64,000 nt of DNA from positions 24,142,375-24,206,374 of the forward strand of contig NC_135557.1 of NCBI RefSeq assembly GCF_964340395.1, read 5' to 3'. The notes beneath the pieces were generated by a model. It ran no database searches, was not told the origin of the DNA, and worked only from the letters and a program-made list of their open reading frames with translations. Both the position numbers and the translations under genes were made by a program. The stretch comes from Glandiceps talaboti (taxonomy: Eukaryota; Hemichordata; Enteropneusta; Spengelidae). Positions 1 to 12,319 of this stretch are shown piece after piece (position 1 is the stretch's first letter; every line of letters begins with the position of its first letter).

Positions 1-33
1 ATCATCATCATCATCATCATCATCATCTTCATC
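1..33. repeat. (ATC)n microsatellite
   Basis: Trinucleotide array at the left edge of the window, so its full length is unknown. Confidence 0.9.
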
Positions 34-690
34 AACCCCAAAGTTACTTTATACTTGTTACAATCATTACTGCAAACAAACTAAGCGACCTGGAACATTT
101 GTAGACCTAACACGACCAAGTGCATTATTCGAGATATAATGATGCCCTTAAACTAAATCGGAATATAATTCTTGTCAGCTGGAATCATTTGATATATTAT
201 CCTCCTTTGAAACCAGTTTGGTTTAAATTAAACTAAACAAATTCCAGACAAACTGAGATATGTATGGACCGAAATAGGAAATAATACAGTATATTGAATG
301 GAAATACATACACTTAATTAAGCCTGTGGGTGTGTTAAATAAAAAACACGCCATTAAATTGTTTCCCTCTATAATGGGTCTACCTAGCTGTTACGTTGTA
401 GTACCAAGGACAGTTCAAATTCCTAACTAGATAGTATAAGTTGAATCTGCCCGAAATCTGCTGTTATTTTCTCAAGATTATGTTATTCGGAGTTATTACC
501 AAAGAGATCACTGACTTACCAACATTGTGTATTAGTCATGTATTGCAACCTATCAAAAGTCCAGGACATCACGTAAATGAATCATCTCTGTTACTGAGTT
601 CATTTACCGATGTGAATGTTTGATAGATGAAAAATACTAAACGTATTAACCCGCAAAATCTCCAAATGACGAACTAACACGAAAACTTGA
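34..690. other. AT-rich stretch, nothing recognised
   Basis: Both strands were read for exons, splice sites and element ends. I see no supportable feature. The 60-codon open frame at 441-623 has no protein-like composition I recognise. Confidence 0.5.
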
Positions 691-693
691 TAC

Positions 694-760
<67 letters not shown>
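694..760. repeat. (GA)n microsatellite
   Basis: Dinucleotide array, lightly interrupted by AAA. It runs directly into the left arm of the hairpin element that follows. Confidence 0.9.
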
Positions 761-761
<1 letters not shown>

Positions 762-980
762 CGATTACATAATTAGTTAATTTTAAGAAATTGAGAAGTG
801 AGTAAATAATTGTGTTTTCGTTGTCTTAAGGGTGATTGATTATTTCGAGTTGATGGCGAACAAGTTAATTGTATATATTATATAAAATTAACTTGTCATC
901 AACTCGAGATAATCAATCACCCTTAAGACAACGAAAACACAATTATTTTAAAATTAACTAATTATGTAATCTCTCTCTCA
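756..980. repeat. Long inverted repeat (hairpin element)
   Basis: Two arms of about 90-115 bases are near-perfect reverse complements, for example TTAAGGGTGATTGATTAT on the left and its complement on the right, around a short AT loop near 871-886. The left arm has an extra 16-base block near 787-802 that the right arm lacks. The outer ends are GAGAG on the left and CTCTC on the right, so the hairpin merges with the GA array. No coding capacity. Best read as a MITE-like or foldback element; no clear target duplication was seen. Confidence 0.7.
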
Positions 981-999
981 TACGCATATATATACCACC

Positions 1000-1043
1000 A
1001 TACATACATACATACATACATACATACATACATACATACATAC
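1000..1043. repeat. (CATA)n microsatellite
   Basis: Pure tetranucleotide array 20 bases downstream of the hairpin element. Confidence 0.9.
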
Positions 1044-1500
1044 AGAGAAACCGACAGAGATATCGAGTTTCCTTCACCTGCCTCTAGATGTCAAATCAAC
1101 TCCCCTACTTCCGATGACAGACGTGTACATGGTAACATTTCGTACAAGTATACTCGAATAGACACAAAATGAATAATCCAAACACCGCTATGAATCTTAA
1201 TTCATGCAATTTATAAAGCTGATCGTGACGTCTGCTTTGATGAATAAATCATAAGAGTATGCTATTTCGGTTACGCTTCTCTTTGTTTATAGTGATTTAG
1301 TGATCACGAGGCTACCTTGTCATCATTCCATTCCAGAATTGTCACTGGCTAGGTCAATTTCATCATTAAGCTTATGTACACTCACAAATGAATATTAACT
1401 ACATCATTAAGCTTCTACACACACTCACAAATGAATATTAAGTGTTTCAGTTGTTTGGCGATTTATATTTATAAATGGATGAAGCGGTACAGTATTGAAC
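1044..1500. other. No gene recognised
   Basis: Ordinary AT-rich sequence. The only structure is a short direct repeat of an ACTCACAAATGAATATTAA block at 1379-1398 and 1423-1442. Confidence 0.5.
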
Positions 1501-1502
1501 GT

Positions 1503-1631
1503 TGTGGTGGTGGTGGTGGTGGTGGTGGTGGTGGTGGTGATTGTGGTTGTGGGGTGGTGGTGGGGGTAGTGGTGATGATGATGGTGATGTTGGTGGTGGT
1601 GGTGGTGGTGGTGGTGGTGGCAGTGGTGGTG
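1503..1631. repeat. (GGT)n trinucleotide tract
   Basis: Imperfect GGT/GAT tract. It is open on both strands only because the period is three, giving Gly/Val-rich and His/Thr-rich frames with no flanking protein-like sequence. Confidence 0.85.
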
Positions 1632-1639
1632 GTAGGAAT

Positions 1640-2715
1640 AAAAGGTAGCTATCAACATGTGTATCACGAAGTCACAAAATGAGGCCAATGGATTGTGTAA
1701 AATTATAATTGACATGAAATGAATACATTTATGATTATATTCTTTGTTGGTTGTCAATGCTGTTCTTAACGTTTGAAATAGTATACATAGAAATGGAATT
1801 TTTGTCAATTCATATTAAACATCACTTCTTTTCTGTTTTGGACAAGAATCATTTTAAGCCCCAACAATTTTCATAATAGCTGGAGTACAAACTAGGACGT
1901 GTTTGATGATGTTTAACATTTTTGTTACATTTTTATGAATTGAAAATACAAATTTATCATTCGTAGATGTCCATATTATACAATTTATAGGTTAAAAATT
2001 GATATATTAGATATTGCGGGTAGCTATGGTAACGAGCACAGTTTCTCAAAAGAGACAAGCTTGGAATTTCACAAATGATTATAGAAGTCCTTGTATTTCT
2101 ACCATGTTCCCGCGATTTGAAGGTTAAAAATCAGCCTATAGGTGATACACGTGTTGAGTTTATACATGTAAACGAACACAAATTACTACAAACTATTGGA
2201 TTGTCTCCATGCCCTGTGAAATTGCCGGTATGACAAATTTCCAATACACACGTTGCCCGACAACGTAATCTTCTTTGAAATGAAGGGACCGCTGTCAAGG
2301 ACTCGTGAGCCTTAGATGTAACACGATCATTAAAGACAACGGCTGATCTGATGGAAGTTTTTTGTCATTAATGTGATGTTTTCGCAAGCAGAATAATGGA
2401 CATCTGTAGGATATGCCATTATGTTTTGACTATAGATGGCAGAGGATATCTAAATTAAGTATCCCTTCTAAGATATGTGCAAAAGAATATTTTCATCCCC
2501 TATCTTTTAGCATATATGATTATTACCATTTGTCATGTTGAATGGGCAAGTGGACATGGGTTCAAGACCTTTGTTTCAGCAGAGAGTTTAAAATGTCAAT
2601 ACTCAAAGATAGCGAACGAAGTTTAGATTAGGAGGAAACTGAAAGATATGCATATGTCTAACCGCAAACTGTACTTGTAATTATCTCCACCAACGGTAGT
2701 AGCGTGCAGTGGAGG
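1640..2715. other. No gene recognised
   Basis: AT-rich unique-looking sequence on both strands with no convincing exon, RNA gene or element end. Confidence 0.5.
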
Positions 2716-2718
2716 TTA

Positions 2719-2810
<92 letters not shown>

Positions 2811-2880
2811 CCGTCCGTCCGTCCGTCCGTCCGTCTGTCTGTCTGTCTGTCTGCCTGCCTGCCTGCCTGTCTGTCTGTCT
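2719..2880. repeat. (CTGT)n/(CCGT)n/(CTGC)n compound array
   Basis: A tetranucleotide array that switches variant in blocks: CTGT, then CCGT, CTGT, CTGC and CTGT again. Each block looks like a point change that later expanded. The long frames across it are Cys/Leu/Ser/Val or Asp/Arg/Gln/Thr repeats and are not genes. Confidence 0.9.
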
Positions 2881-3368
2881 GTTTCTTTCTCCCCAACAAC
2901 AGCAATCAACATATCCCATGCTTTCAATATCCATAACATGTATGTTTTACCGTCATAACATTGCAGTATTCACGTTTTTAGTCACAGGATTATCTATCTA
3001 CATGTAAATGAACACACTGCTCCAGATATCCGTAGCTATTCTATCTTTCCTTAAATAGTTACTTTAGCTGACAGTATTTCTTCCTTCTAATAACTCAAAC
3101 ATAGATCAACATGCGGTACAATAAAAGGAAACAAAATTATATCGTGCCAGCAATGATATCAAAAAGATATGTCGTAACAATGAGTAAGTAGATATGTAGT
3201 TAGCTAAATTTACAACCCAAAATATCAAATAAAACTAATGCAGGAAAATACTTATAAACCGTCACGTCATTGGGAAAGCAATTGGTTATTTAAGTACTAT
3301 ATTTTCACAATATCTCATTTAGTGCTGATGCACCACTCTCTTTAAATTGAAGCATTTTACACATTTGC

Positions 3369-3492
3369 ATGTGCGTGTGTGTGTGTGTGTGTGTGTGTTT
3401 GGCAGGCAGGCAATCAGGCTGGCATACATCAATTCACATGCGTATGCATGTATGTATATATGCAGGTGTGCAAGTATATATGTTTGCCTATA

Positions 3493-3543
<51 letters not shown>

Positions 3544-3664
3544 ATGTATGTATGTATGTATGTATGTATGTATGTATGTATGTATGTATGTATGTATGTA
3601 TGTATGTATGTATGTATGTATGTATGTATGTCAGCCTGTCTGTCTGTATGTCTGTTTGTCTGTC
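3369..3664. repeat. (GT)n then (CTGT)n(ATGT)n
   Basis: A (GT)n run at 3373-3398 is followed by unique sequence, then a (CTGT)n block converting to (ATGT)n at about 3541 and returning to CTGT at the end. Confidence 0.9.
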
Positions 3665-5220
3665 CATTGTCTATTCATTGTCTATCCTTGGTCGTCTATA
3701 TGGTGGAATAATGTAACAGATTTTATTGGTTTAATGTACTTGCGTTCTCAAAGAATCTAATTATACCACTGACAAATATAAATTCATCCTTGCCTGTGTA
3801 TGTTTTTATCTTGATTAGCAATTTTATAGAGGTTTCAAAAGTGTCTTTACTATCACAGTATCGATGAAATAAAGACAAATTGTTCCACTATGAAGAAAAT
3901 TAGCCTTCTATGCGCTACTATGGAAACAGAAATCTATTCACATATCAGTATTACTAAATCGATTAACTAACAAACAGATAAACAAATAAACAAATAAACA
4001 AACAAACAAACTAAATCAGATAAAGGAAAGGGGAAGGAGTAAAAATAGAAATTTCAAGTGAGAAGACTACCTTTCCATAACAAACACCTTCACATATTTT
4101 AATTTTGAAGGTGCGCAGAAGATAAAAGTTGTTCTTGTTGCCACGAAAGCGAACCTAAAGTAAATGCCACTTTTATTTTTACCAGAAAGACCGTGTAGGG
4201 GAGTGACGTAACAGGCATGAATCTCAGACATTAGTATTTTGATATTCTTCTGTCACGTGTTAATATCATATCAATCTCATTAACATAGTTATGTTCCAAA
4301 TATGGTCATGTATCAAACTTAAATCAAATCGATCAGTTTATGAGTATTTATTGTCCCGATGTAATATCAATCGTTTCTAATTAATACATTTTGACGCGTT
4401 GTTTCGATACCGCTCAAACCACCAAACTCTCTGTTAATTATTACGTGGATTTGGTAATGTAACAAACACAATTCTTATAACAGTATCTTTTTTTCCCCAG
4501 TAAAGACCTGTAAACACAATTATTCTTATGAGAGTATTCTTTCCACGTAAACAATTGCCAATGAGGCGTGAAATTATGGAATATCTAGAATCCCAGTCTA
4601 GCTTCCAGGTTTCGACGTAGAATTAAAATCACTTGGAAATTAATGTTCCATTCCGGAAAACGCTACTTTTGGGCAGACAGAATAAGCTAGAAAGGAAGAG
4701 GAAACGTATATTGTCTGGATGCTGTCGTGATCTGCATGATAAACTAACGTACCTTTACTGGTAATATAAACAAGTTTCAGCTTTCTTTCAGCTCTTGTCC
4801 TTCACTGTTTGTTTTTTGAAATTTTTAGTAAATTTCGTTGACTTTAATCAACTCTAGAGCAGTCACATGACATTCAACACAGGGATATTTTATTAAACTT
4901 GCGTCACATTTTCTTTTAGTTATTGAAAACATTTAATGTTTGGTTTGTTCTTGTACATATCTTACACTTTCATCGATACACCATGAACCAAATACAATAC
5001 ATTCGCAACTCATACGTTAGTGCACCTGTCATAAAAAGAGAAAGTGCAAAGTGGTGCGGCAGTTGTTACGAGTACAGAAAACAGTACATGTCAGCGATGA
5101 GTATTACGTAGTTTTCCTAATATGTCACTCAAACTATTCAAAAACCAAAACTGAGCGCCCTCGAGAGTCAACAAATTTTAATCTAAATTGAATAATTTTC
5201 TTTAGGATATTATTCTGACA
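3665..5220. other. No gene recognised
   Basis: AT-rich sequence. A short (AAAC)n run lies near 3972-4010. The 62-codon frame at 4923-5111 has no recognisable domain. Confidence 0.5.
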
Positions 5221-5229
5221 AACAAACAA

Positions 5230-5328
<99 letters not shown>

Positions 5329-5335
5329 GTCAGTC

Positions 5336-5380
<45 letters not shown>
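5221..5380. repeat. (CAGG)n(CAGA)n compound array
   Basis: The (AAAC), (CAGG) and (CAGA) blocks are adjacent. It lies 175 bases downstream (minus strand) of the putative signal-peptide exon donor. Confidence 0.9.
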
Positions 5381-5382
<2 letters not shown>

Positions 5383-5555
5383 ACGGGAAATTACTGGAAT
5401 GTTAGTAATTGACACATATTGTTGATGGTACAGGTTTTCAGTTCTGAATGTATAAGAACTTAAATATGATGCTGTAGAAGGGATCAAGACATTACAATAA
5501 ATGTTTTCACGATGAACGCGTGTAGAATGTAAGACAGTCAGAAATATACACTTAC

Positions 5556-5615
5556 CGTTGTGAAGAGACTCAGTGTCAACAGTAGACACAGGGTGATTAA
5601 CTTTGTTTTCAACAT
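5556..5615 (-). CDS. Possible first exon encoding a signal peptide
   Basis: Seen: on the minus strand an ATG at 5615-5613 opens 20 codons, MLKTKLITLCLLLTLSLFTT. They are followed immediately by a consensus 5' splice site, ACG then GTAAGTG, with the intron starting at 5555. The peptide has a lysine-containing n-region and a leucine-rich core, the shape of a eukaryotic secretory signal peptide. A CACGTG E-box lies upstream near 5649. Inference: this could be the first coding exon of a secreted or membrane protein running leftwards. No downstream exon could be identified between 1 and 5500, so the gene is unnamed. A chance ATG plus donor remains quite possible. Confidence 0.3.
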
Positions 5616-5619
5616 GACG

Positions 5620-6609
5620 TGACTTCGGCTACACTGTTGAAGTAACACACGTGTCTTGTAGCTTGATATTGTATGTAGAACAAACACCAACAGGTGAATC
5701 AAGTCGAATGTAAATTGTCATTTATATATTGCCATGTACATTGAATACAGCAGTTCTCAGATTTACTTCAACGCACGCGTATTCAAAGTCTCGTCTCTGT
5801 GTGAAATATCTTGTGTGGAAGAGACTGTTAACAGCAACGCTAACGGTTATAATAGTCCCGGAGTTAATAAAATGTTTATCCGGTGAACGGCAGCTTGCAT
5901 CGCCGAGTAAGGTAATTATTGGCTTGCAGGGTTTAAAGTCAACTCTGAAAGCTAGTATTTGTCATCTAGTTAAGCAGTTATTATTTAATAGACTTGTGTG
6001 CGTTGACGTTTACTTTGAAAGACGAATATTGCCTTCTTCCTGTTCACCAATTACTGTCTTTGAAGGCTGATCGCACCGAGTAAAAATCTTTACCGAGATG
6101 TTTGTCTCCGTGTTGAAATCTTTCTGAGATATATTGGTGTAGACGTCAGTAAAATTCAACAAGTCGAGAAGCTGTTGTAACTCATCTCCTGTGTACTCCA
6201 CATGGTTTCATCTAAATCCTTTCTTCCTTATCCGTAATATTCACTTTAAATCGATATTTCGACTTGAATGTCTTTGGATATATATAAAAAATACTGGGTA
6301 TTGAATATTTTCCTTGTTGCAAATGATCGATCTATTAACTGGTTAAAGGTATTCGACTGCGTAATAACAATCGAACGTTGTGAAACTGCGTACATCTGAG
6401 TTAACGTTGATGATATGTCTTTACAAAATGGGTGGCGTATCGGCTTCTATATATATATCTACGATGGACGATTCCATTGTGTTATCTTCCAGTAATATAT
6501 GTCTAATCTGCAGATGACAATATCGACCATTTCTCGTGAACAATAGAATGTTGAATTTTGACACTCAACCAAGTTTAGACATGAATAACAGAGAATAAAT
6601 AATTAACTA
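5620..6609. other. No gene recognised
   Basis: Contains the 113-codon frame at 5729-6070 and an opposing 63-codon frame at 6010-6201. Neither shows a motif, so I do not call them genes. Confidence 0.45.
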
Positions 6610-6613
6610 TTAA

Positions 6614-6933
6614 AGTGGCCATATGGATGCGGATTGGGTAGTTATTTTGGATTTTTAATTTATAGAACAATTTTATCATTGTTTCTTACATGAAATATCA
6701 ATATGAAACAACGTATGCCAAGTTTTTCATTGTAACTAAATAAATTGCAAAAGATTAATAAATGTGTAAAATGTTTATTATTGCATTTGTCAGTCTTTTG
6801 CTATGTATTTAGTTGCACACACAGACTTGGTCTATGTTGTGTCAAATCGTTTATTCAAGTAGGAAGCCATGATGAAATTGTTTTATAAATTAAAGTCACA
6901 AATAAATACTCAATCCTCTTCCATATGGCCACT
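6614..6933. mobile_element. TTAA-target MITE, full-length copy
   Basis: The ends are AGTGGCCATATGG and its exact reverse complement, each bordered by TTAA (6610-6613 and 6934-6937), the target duplication used by piggyBac and Kolobok transposons. The inner arms are also diverged reverse complements over roughly 150 bases, so the 320-base element can fold into one long hairpin. It has no open frame. Related partial copies lie at about 31140-31412 and from 40562. Family name unknown; assignment to a TTAA superfamily is inference from the target site. Confidence 0.8.
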
Positions 6934-6939
6934 TTAATG

Positions 6940-7840
6940 TAGAATGCCCCTAGGAAATAACATATTGTTGATACTTTATTAAAGGAATATTCAGTTCAAA
7001 TCAAGAAACAAAATCTGGGGTAAGGGGTCAAAATAATATTGAAATGTTGCCATTTTAGAATCAAAATGGCCGCCGAGTGCTGTGTTAACTCTATGGGATT
7101 TAATAGCTTGTCCGTGTTCTTGAAAACAGGATAGTGACCACAAAATATTGTATTGTTATTTGTAGAAAATTAGGTACTAGCTTTCGTATAGCAGTATTTT
7201 GGATGATTCAAGCTTCATTTATTTTAAAGCAAAATTGTTCTCGATTTGCATTCCTCTATAAAATCACTAACAAAGTATTAACCTGTGATTCACCTTTTCA
7301 ACAAGAAATGCAGACACAAAAGCTGGAGGACATATAGGAATCCGGTGTAAAATAAATCACAGGATTGTATTCAAAAGATATTACACAGATATTAAACTAA
7401 CACTTTTATGAACTTTATAGTTCTATTGTAGTTTTGTAGGAAAGATTTCCATTTCAATACTTTAGTCAGTAATCAACACACACAACTTGTAAAATTTCAG
7501 ATCGATGAAATTTGTGGATGACGTACTTTAATACTTTAAAAATGACGTCATCATTTAGTGCATTCATAGAGTAATTGAGAGCTTAGTTTATTCACAGATC
7601 AGAAGAACTGTGGGTTGTGGCATTAATGTATATCAGAATATGAAACTCTAATAGCTGTTTGATTATAATGACGACTGTATGGCAATGGTAAATATTACAA
7701 AACTGTCACACGTTCCATCTGAATAGTATCAAGACTGGTTAATACAATGATATAGTTGAGACAATGTTGACAAATCAGCATCGATGTACTATTTACTTAG
7801 CAAGACTCGCTTCACTTCAAGAATCTAACATTTTCGATGT
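6940..7840. other. No gene recognised
   Basis: AT-rich. It holds a CAAAATGGCCGCCGAGTG segment near 7062 that looks like part of a dispersed repeat, but no second copy is present to prove it. Confidence 0.4.
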
Positions 7841-7844
7841 AGAC

Positions 7845-8245
7845 TTTCAAATGATGCGGTATTGCGAAAACCCACTAAGAATCTGCGATCTATACTTGTT
7901 AGGTAGGCTCAGTGCAAATCAAAATACCCAATACGAATCTTCGATCTATTTTAGTTAGACAGGCTCAGTTCTAAGCCAAAATACCCAATGCGAATCTTCG
8001 ATCTATTTTAGTTAGGTAAGCTCAGTGCTAAAAAAAATACCCAATAAGAATATGCGGTCTATTTTAGTTAGGCAGGCTCAGTGCAAACCAAAATATCCAA
8101 TACTAACCTACTAGTTAGACAGGCTCAGTGCAAACCAAAATACCCAATACGAACCTGCGTTCTATTTTGTTAGGCAGGCTCAATGTAAACGAAAATATCC
8201 AAATGGAATTTGTGGACTATTTTTTCTTAGGCAGGCTCAGGGCAA
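7845..8245. repeat. About 56-bp minisatellite
   Basis: About seven diverged units share AATACCCAATACGAATCT and TAGGCAGGCTCAGTGCAAA. Successive GGCTCAG landmarks at 7906 and 7962 give a 56-base period. Later units carry internal deletions. Confidence 0.85.
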
Positions 8246-8757
8246 AACCAAAATCAAATGCTTTTCAATAAAGACTGAATGTGGAAAGTAAGACTCCCAG
8301 TTAACATCAACGTACTATTTACTTCAGTGAGTTCATTTCATATGGGTAATTACAGGCTTTCAATACCTGCATTATATAGAATATAAAACATCAAGTCAGT
8401 GTCAGTGCATTCAAGCAAACAGTTAGAATTTATAGAAAGCCTTTTCTTGTTCTTCCTGTTTCGTTGCCCATCAACTTACATATCAAACTGGTTCGCGTTT
8501 AGCATGAAATCAAGGGCATTGTTGTGAGCAGTATATTTCCGGTCATACTTCCGGAATATGGGTTTATAACCTATACTAAAATGGAGCTGACACGTATGTG
8601 TAATTATTGTAGCATATAAAGTCATTTTACCCCTTTATTACCAAGACTTCACGGAACGACCTTGGTTGTTGTAACTGTATCAATTATTCGGTTACTGGGT
8701 CAGATATTCCCTTTGAACATAATATACATGATGATAATAATAATCTTAATGTTTGAT

Positions 8758-8759
<2 letters not shown>

Positions 8760-8831
<72 letters not shown>

Positions 8832-8832
8832 C
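8760..8832. repeat. (ATC)n microsatellite
   Basis: Near-pure trinucleotide array, giving poly-Ile, poly-Ser or poly-His frames of no coding significance. Confidence 0.9.
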
Positions 8833-8834
8833 TT

Positions 8835-9390
8835 ATACAAATATTGTAAGTCAAATAATTGTACAAAGGTTCATTGCTTGTTTTATGTTTGGTAAGTCAA
8901 GTGCATATTTTCCTGTCTCACAAGCCACTGGGCCATACACGGTAAAAGTACAAAGTCGTGGAAAGATTCAAGGTAAATATGCTAACATGTTAATTAAGCT
9001 AAAGTAAAAGTAGAGGTATTGCCCAAATATTACGACGATAAAGGTGGCTTATACTGAAGTTTGATTATGCCAAAAAAAATATTTCTATACTGTGTGTATT
9101 ACAAATAGACCTTTTTTGTGTGATTGAATATAAAGAGCGGTTTCATAATATTAACATCGATGTTTCAATTATATTTCGTCCATTGTTAATAGTTTATGCA
9201 ACAAAGGGAAACATAACGAGATACAGTTTTTACTTATAGAATGAAACACTGCACAAAAAATAAATTTGCTAGAGAATTGTAAAATTGAGAAACACGACAA
9301 TAACAAATTTCGAAACGCATAGAAATGAATGTAGCAACTATCGAATAGGGTGTTTGTTTTCAGAATAAAGTATGCATGCTTAATATATTC
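8835..9390. other. No gene recognised
   Basis: AT-rich sequence with no supportable feature on either strand. Confidence 0.5.
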
Positions 9391-9391
9391 A

Positions 9392-9475
9392 TTCATTCAT
9401 TCATTCTGGTCACTTTATTGTACTTAATGGCCATCGGCCCAAAATACAAAGAAAATTAACTTAGTCAGACAAAAC
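9392..9475 (-). mobile_element. LINE 3' terminus (CR1/L2-like), minus strand
   Basis: Read on the minus strand, the segment contains GGGCCGATGGCCATTAAGT, then an AATAAAGTGACC block ending in (GAAT)n repeats. CR1/L2-type non-LTR retrotransposons end in short tandem repeats after such a 3' tail. The coding part upstream (towards 10 kb) is too decayed to translate. Confidence 0.5.
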
Positions 9476-9479
9476 GTTA

Positions 9480-10670
9480 CAATCTCAGCAAATAGTGTTT
9501 GCTTCTTTCCTCAAAGATAGTACATGGTAAAGAAAAAGAGCAAGTTTTTGGATTGTATCACTGTCTTCAGAACGCTTAATATATTAAATAAATAGCACGT
9601 GTGTCTGTTTTTGTGTTATGCCAACCGATATCAAAGTCTCTCCAGTTTTATAACAGAGTTTCATCTGTAAGGATAATCTTCTTCTTTTTCAAAGAGGCTT
9701 TCCAATAAGTAGGTCTGCCTCTGTAGTTGTAACTTAATAGGATTCTCCTTTTATTGTTATTAAAACTTCTAGCTACTAAACCACCAAGTATCATTAATCC
9801 AAATTTTAAATCTTATCTTTCCAAGACATCCTATCATTAGGTGAACTGCATAGCTGTTTAATATAATATGTTTAAAATAATATGTTCCATATAATATTAG
9901 TACAATTTGGAAGAGAAATTACATTGGAAACAATATTACATATGTATTCTGCACGAGCATCTAGCTGTAAGCAAGGCAAGATGTTATATACTATAAAATT
10001 TAACTTGAACCATGATCAAATTTAAAAGGTATGTCAGAATTAAAAAAAAACATCAAGTTTTACAGATTTTCATTAAATTTACCTCTTTTGCCTTTCATTC
10101 GGAGATTTCCTGATACTAAATTTTCCCATTTCATATTCATGATGTTTGCATAAAGGTTTCAAAGGTTAACCTGGTGTAATGTGATGAATATTTAATATAT
10201 TCTAGCTTTACGTTATCAACTGAACAATATGTATATATTAACACATCAATATAAAATCAATGCAATTCTATTAATTCCTTCCTAGTGGAAAACAAGTTAG
10301 ACTCGAATTTAACACATGGCGACTGCTATCATATTAGAACTGATAAAACTATTAGAGCCAAGTGTGTTACATAATTAGATATAAAGGTGTTGCTTTCATT
10401 ACAATTGCAGACATAAGTGAACGTATTTAAGCTGATTGTACGAGTGTCTAATGTCATGAGGGAGTACTCAGTAAGTCCAAGGAGGGGAGAGCTGGAGAAG
10501 ATTTCAAATGTTTGGCAATTCTAAATTCACGTTACAGTGTACCTTACTTATCGATTTTAATGTTCCTTCTCTTAATTCTCGTCGATGTAAACTCTTTCAA
10601 CCATCTGCTAAAACAAAATCTTGGTTTTTTTTATACAGTTCTCATCAAACAGCTGAAACTCATGCCACGT
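9480..10670. other. Possible LINE-derived filler, no gene
   Basis: This should contain the body of the minus-strand LINE if it was not truncated, but I could not recover a reverse-transcriptase-like translation. No other feature was seen. Confidence 0.35.
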
Positions 10671-10671
10671 C

Positions 10672-10905
10672 ACTCCACGCCATTGTAACCCCTGTCACAT
10701 CACACCATTGTAACCCTACCACATCACCCCCTGTCACATCACACTATTGTAACCCCTGTCACATCACACCATTGTAACCCCTACAACATCACCCCTGTCA
10801 CATCACACCATTGTAACCCCTACCACATCACACTATTGTAGCCCCTGTCACATCACACCATTGCAACCCCTGTCACACCACATCACATCACATCACACCA
10901 CTGCC
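10672..10905. repeat. About 25-bp minisatellite
   Basis: About nine units built on CCCCTGTCACATCACACCAT with variable trailing bases, ending in a short (CACAT)n run. Confidence 0.85.
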
Positions 10906-10909
10906 ACCA

Positions 10910-11955
10910 ATGTATCATACTAGCAATAGTTCTGAACATACCAGTTCAATGGTTGCCAACAACCATGAAATGATTCAAACACATTGAATGTTCAACGAAG
11001 TAGTAACGTACATTCATAGATGTTCGGTGATGCAACTTATATGATGCTAAATATCTTTGTTTGCAAGACAGCAAATAAGATGACTGACTTCTGAGAATAG
11101 TGCCCTTGATTGGTTACATGTTTGTAGTGCACCCTGTAGTGTTCAGGGGTTTCGATTTAGAGTCACGGTTTTGATCCAGTTACAAGTTATCTCTTTGTTT
11201 ACTACACATGGTTGTGAGGATAGGATAAATTTAAGATATGATGTATAGGTCTTAAGGAACGTTGTTTGTTGTGGTGTGATTCTCGCAGGAGGATAGGAAT
11301 AGGGATATTGTTACATGGTAGTGTGGGGTGATGATATCATGGGGCAGGGAAGTAGACCTCAGTTTAGGTAGGATAGAGAATGCATCATGTTAGTTTTTGG
11401 GAGGCCTTTCGTTTTGCGTTCTAGGGTCTCCGTTTTTAGAAAATATGATCAAGGAAAGGTCACATTTAACGTGACATACCATGCTTGATTCCCTTAGACT
11501 CTCACTCTATAATTACTGAACACTCCCTAATAGGATGCAGTTATGACAATACCAGTTGCTGTGGAATACTGTAACCATGACAATACTGCTTCTCATTGGA
11601 AACTACTCTGTTGCTAAAGGCAACATATGCAAGCATTTCCCTGAAATTGACATTCAAACACGGATCTTGAGCTTTGTGATAAAAGTGTAAAGTTGTACAC
11701 AGCGTATGCAGAGCACGAGTAAAATATAAAAGAGACGTGTTATAAAGATAATGAATTTGAAATATTTAAAGACATCCTAGGAGACTGGATGTTATCATGC
11801 GCAGAAAACGTAAGTATAAACAATGGTTAAATGTCACCATGATGTAGTACTGTGAATATTACACACTTGACTTACCAAGGAAAGGTTAACAGTTGGTCTT
11901 TTAACGATAATGAAATTAAACCGTATAGTTAGCATCGGTGTTGTGACCTATATTC
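10910..11955. other. No gene recognised
   Basis: Nothing supportable on either strand. Confidence 0.5.
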
Positions 11956-11956
11956 T

Positions 11957-12319
<363 letters not shown>

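Noticed and set aside
2658-2958. Overlapping 72-93-codon frames on both strands
   Set aside because: They are translations of a (CTGT)n array with period four giving Cys/Leu/Ser/Val or Asp/Arg/Gln/Thr cycles.
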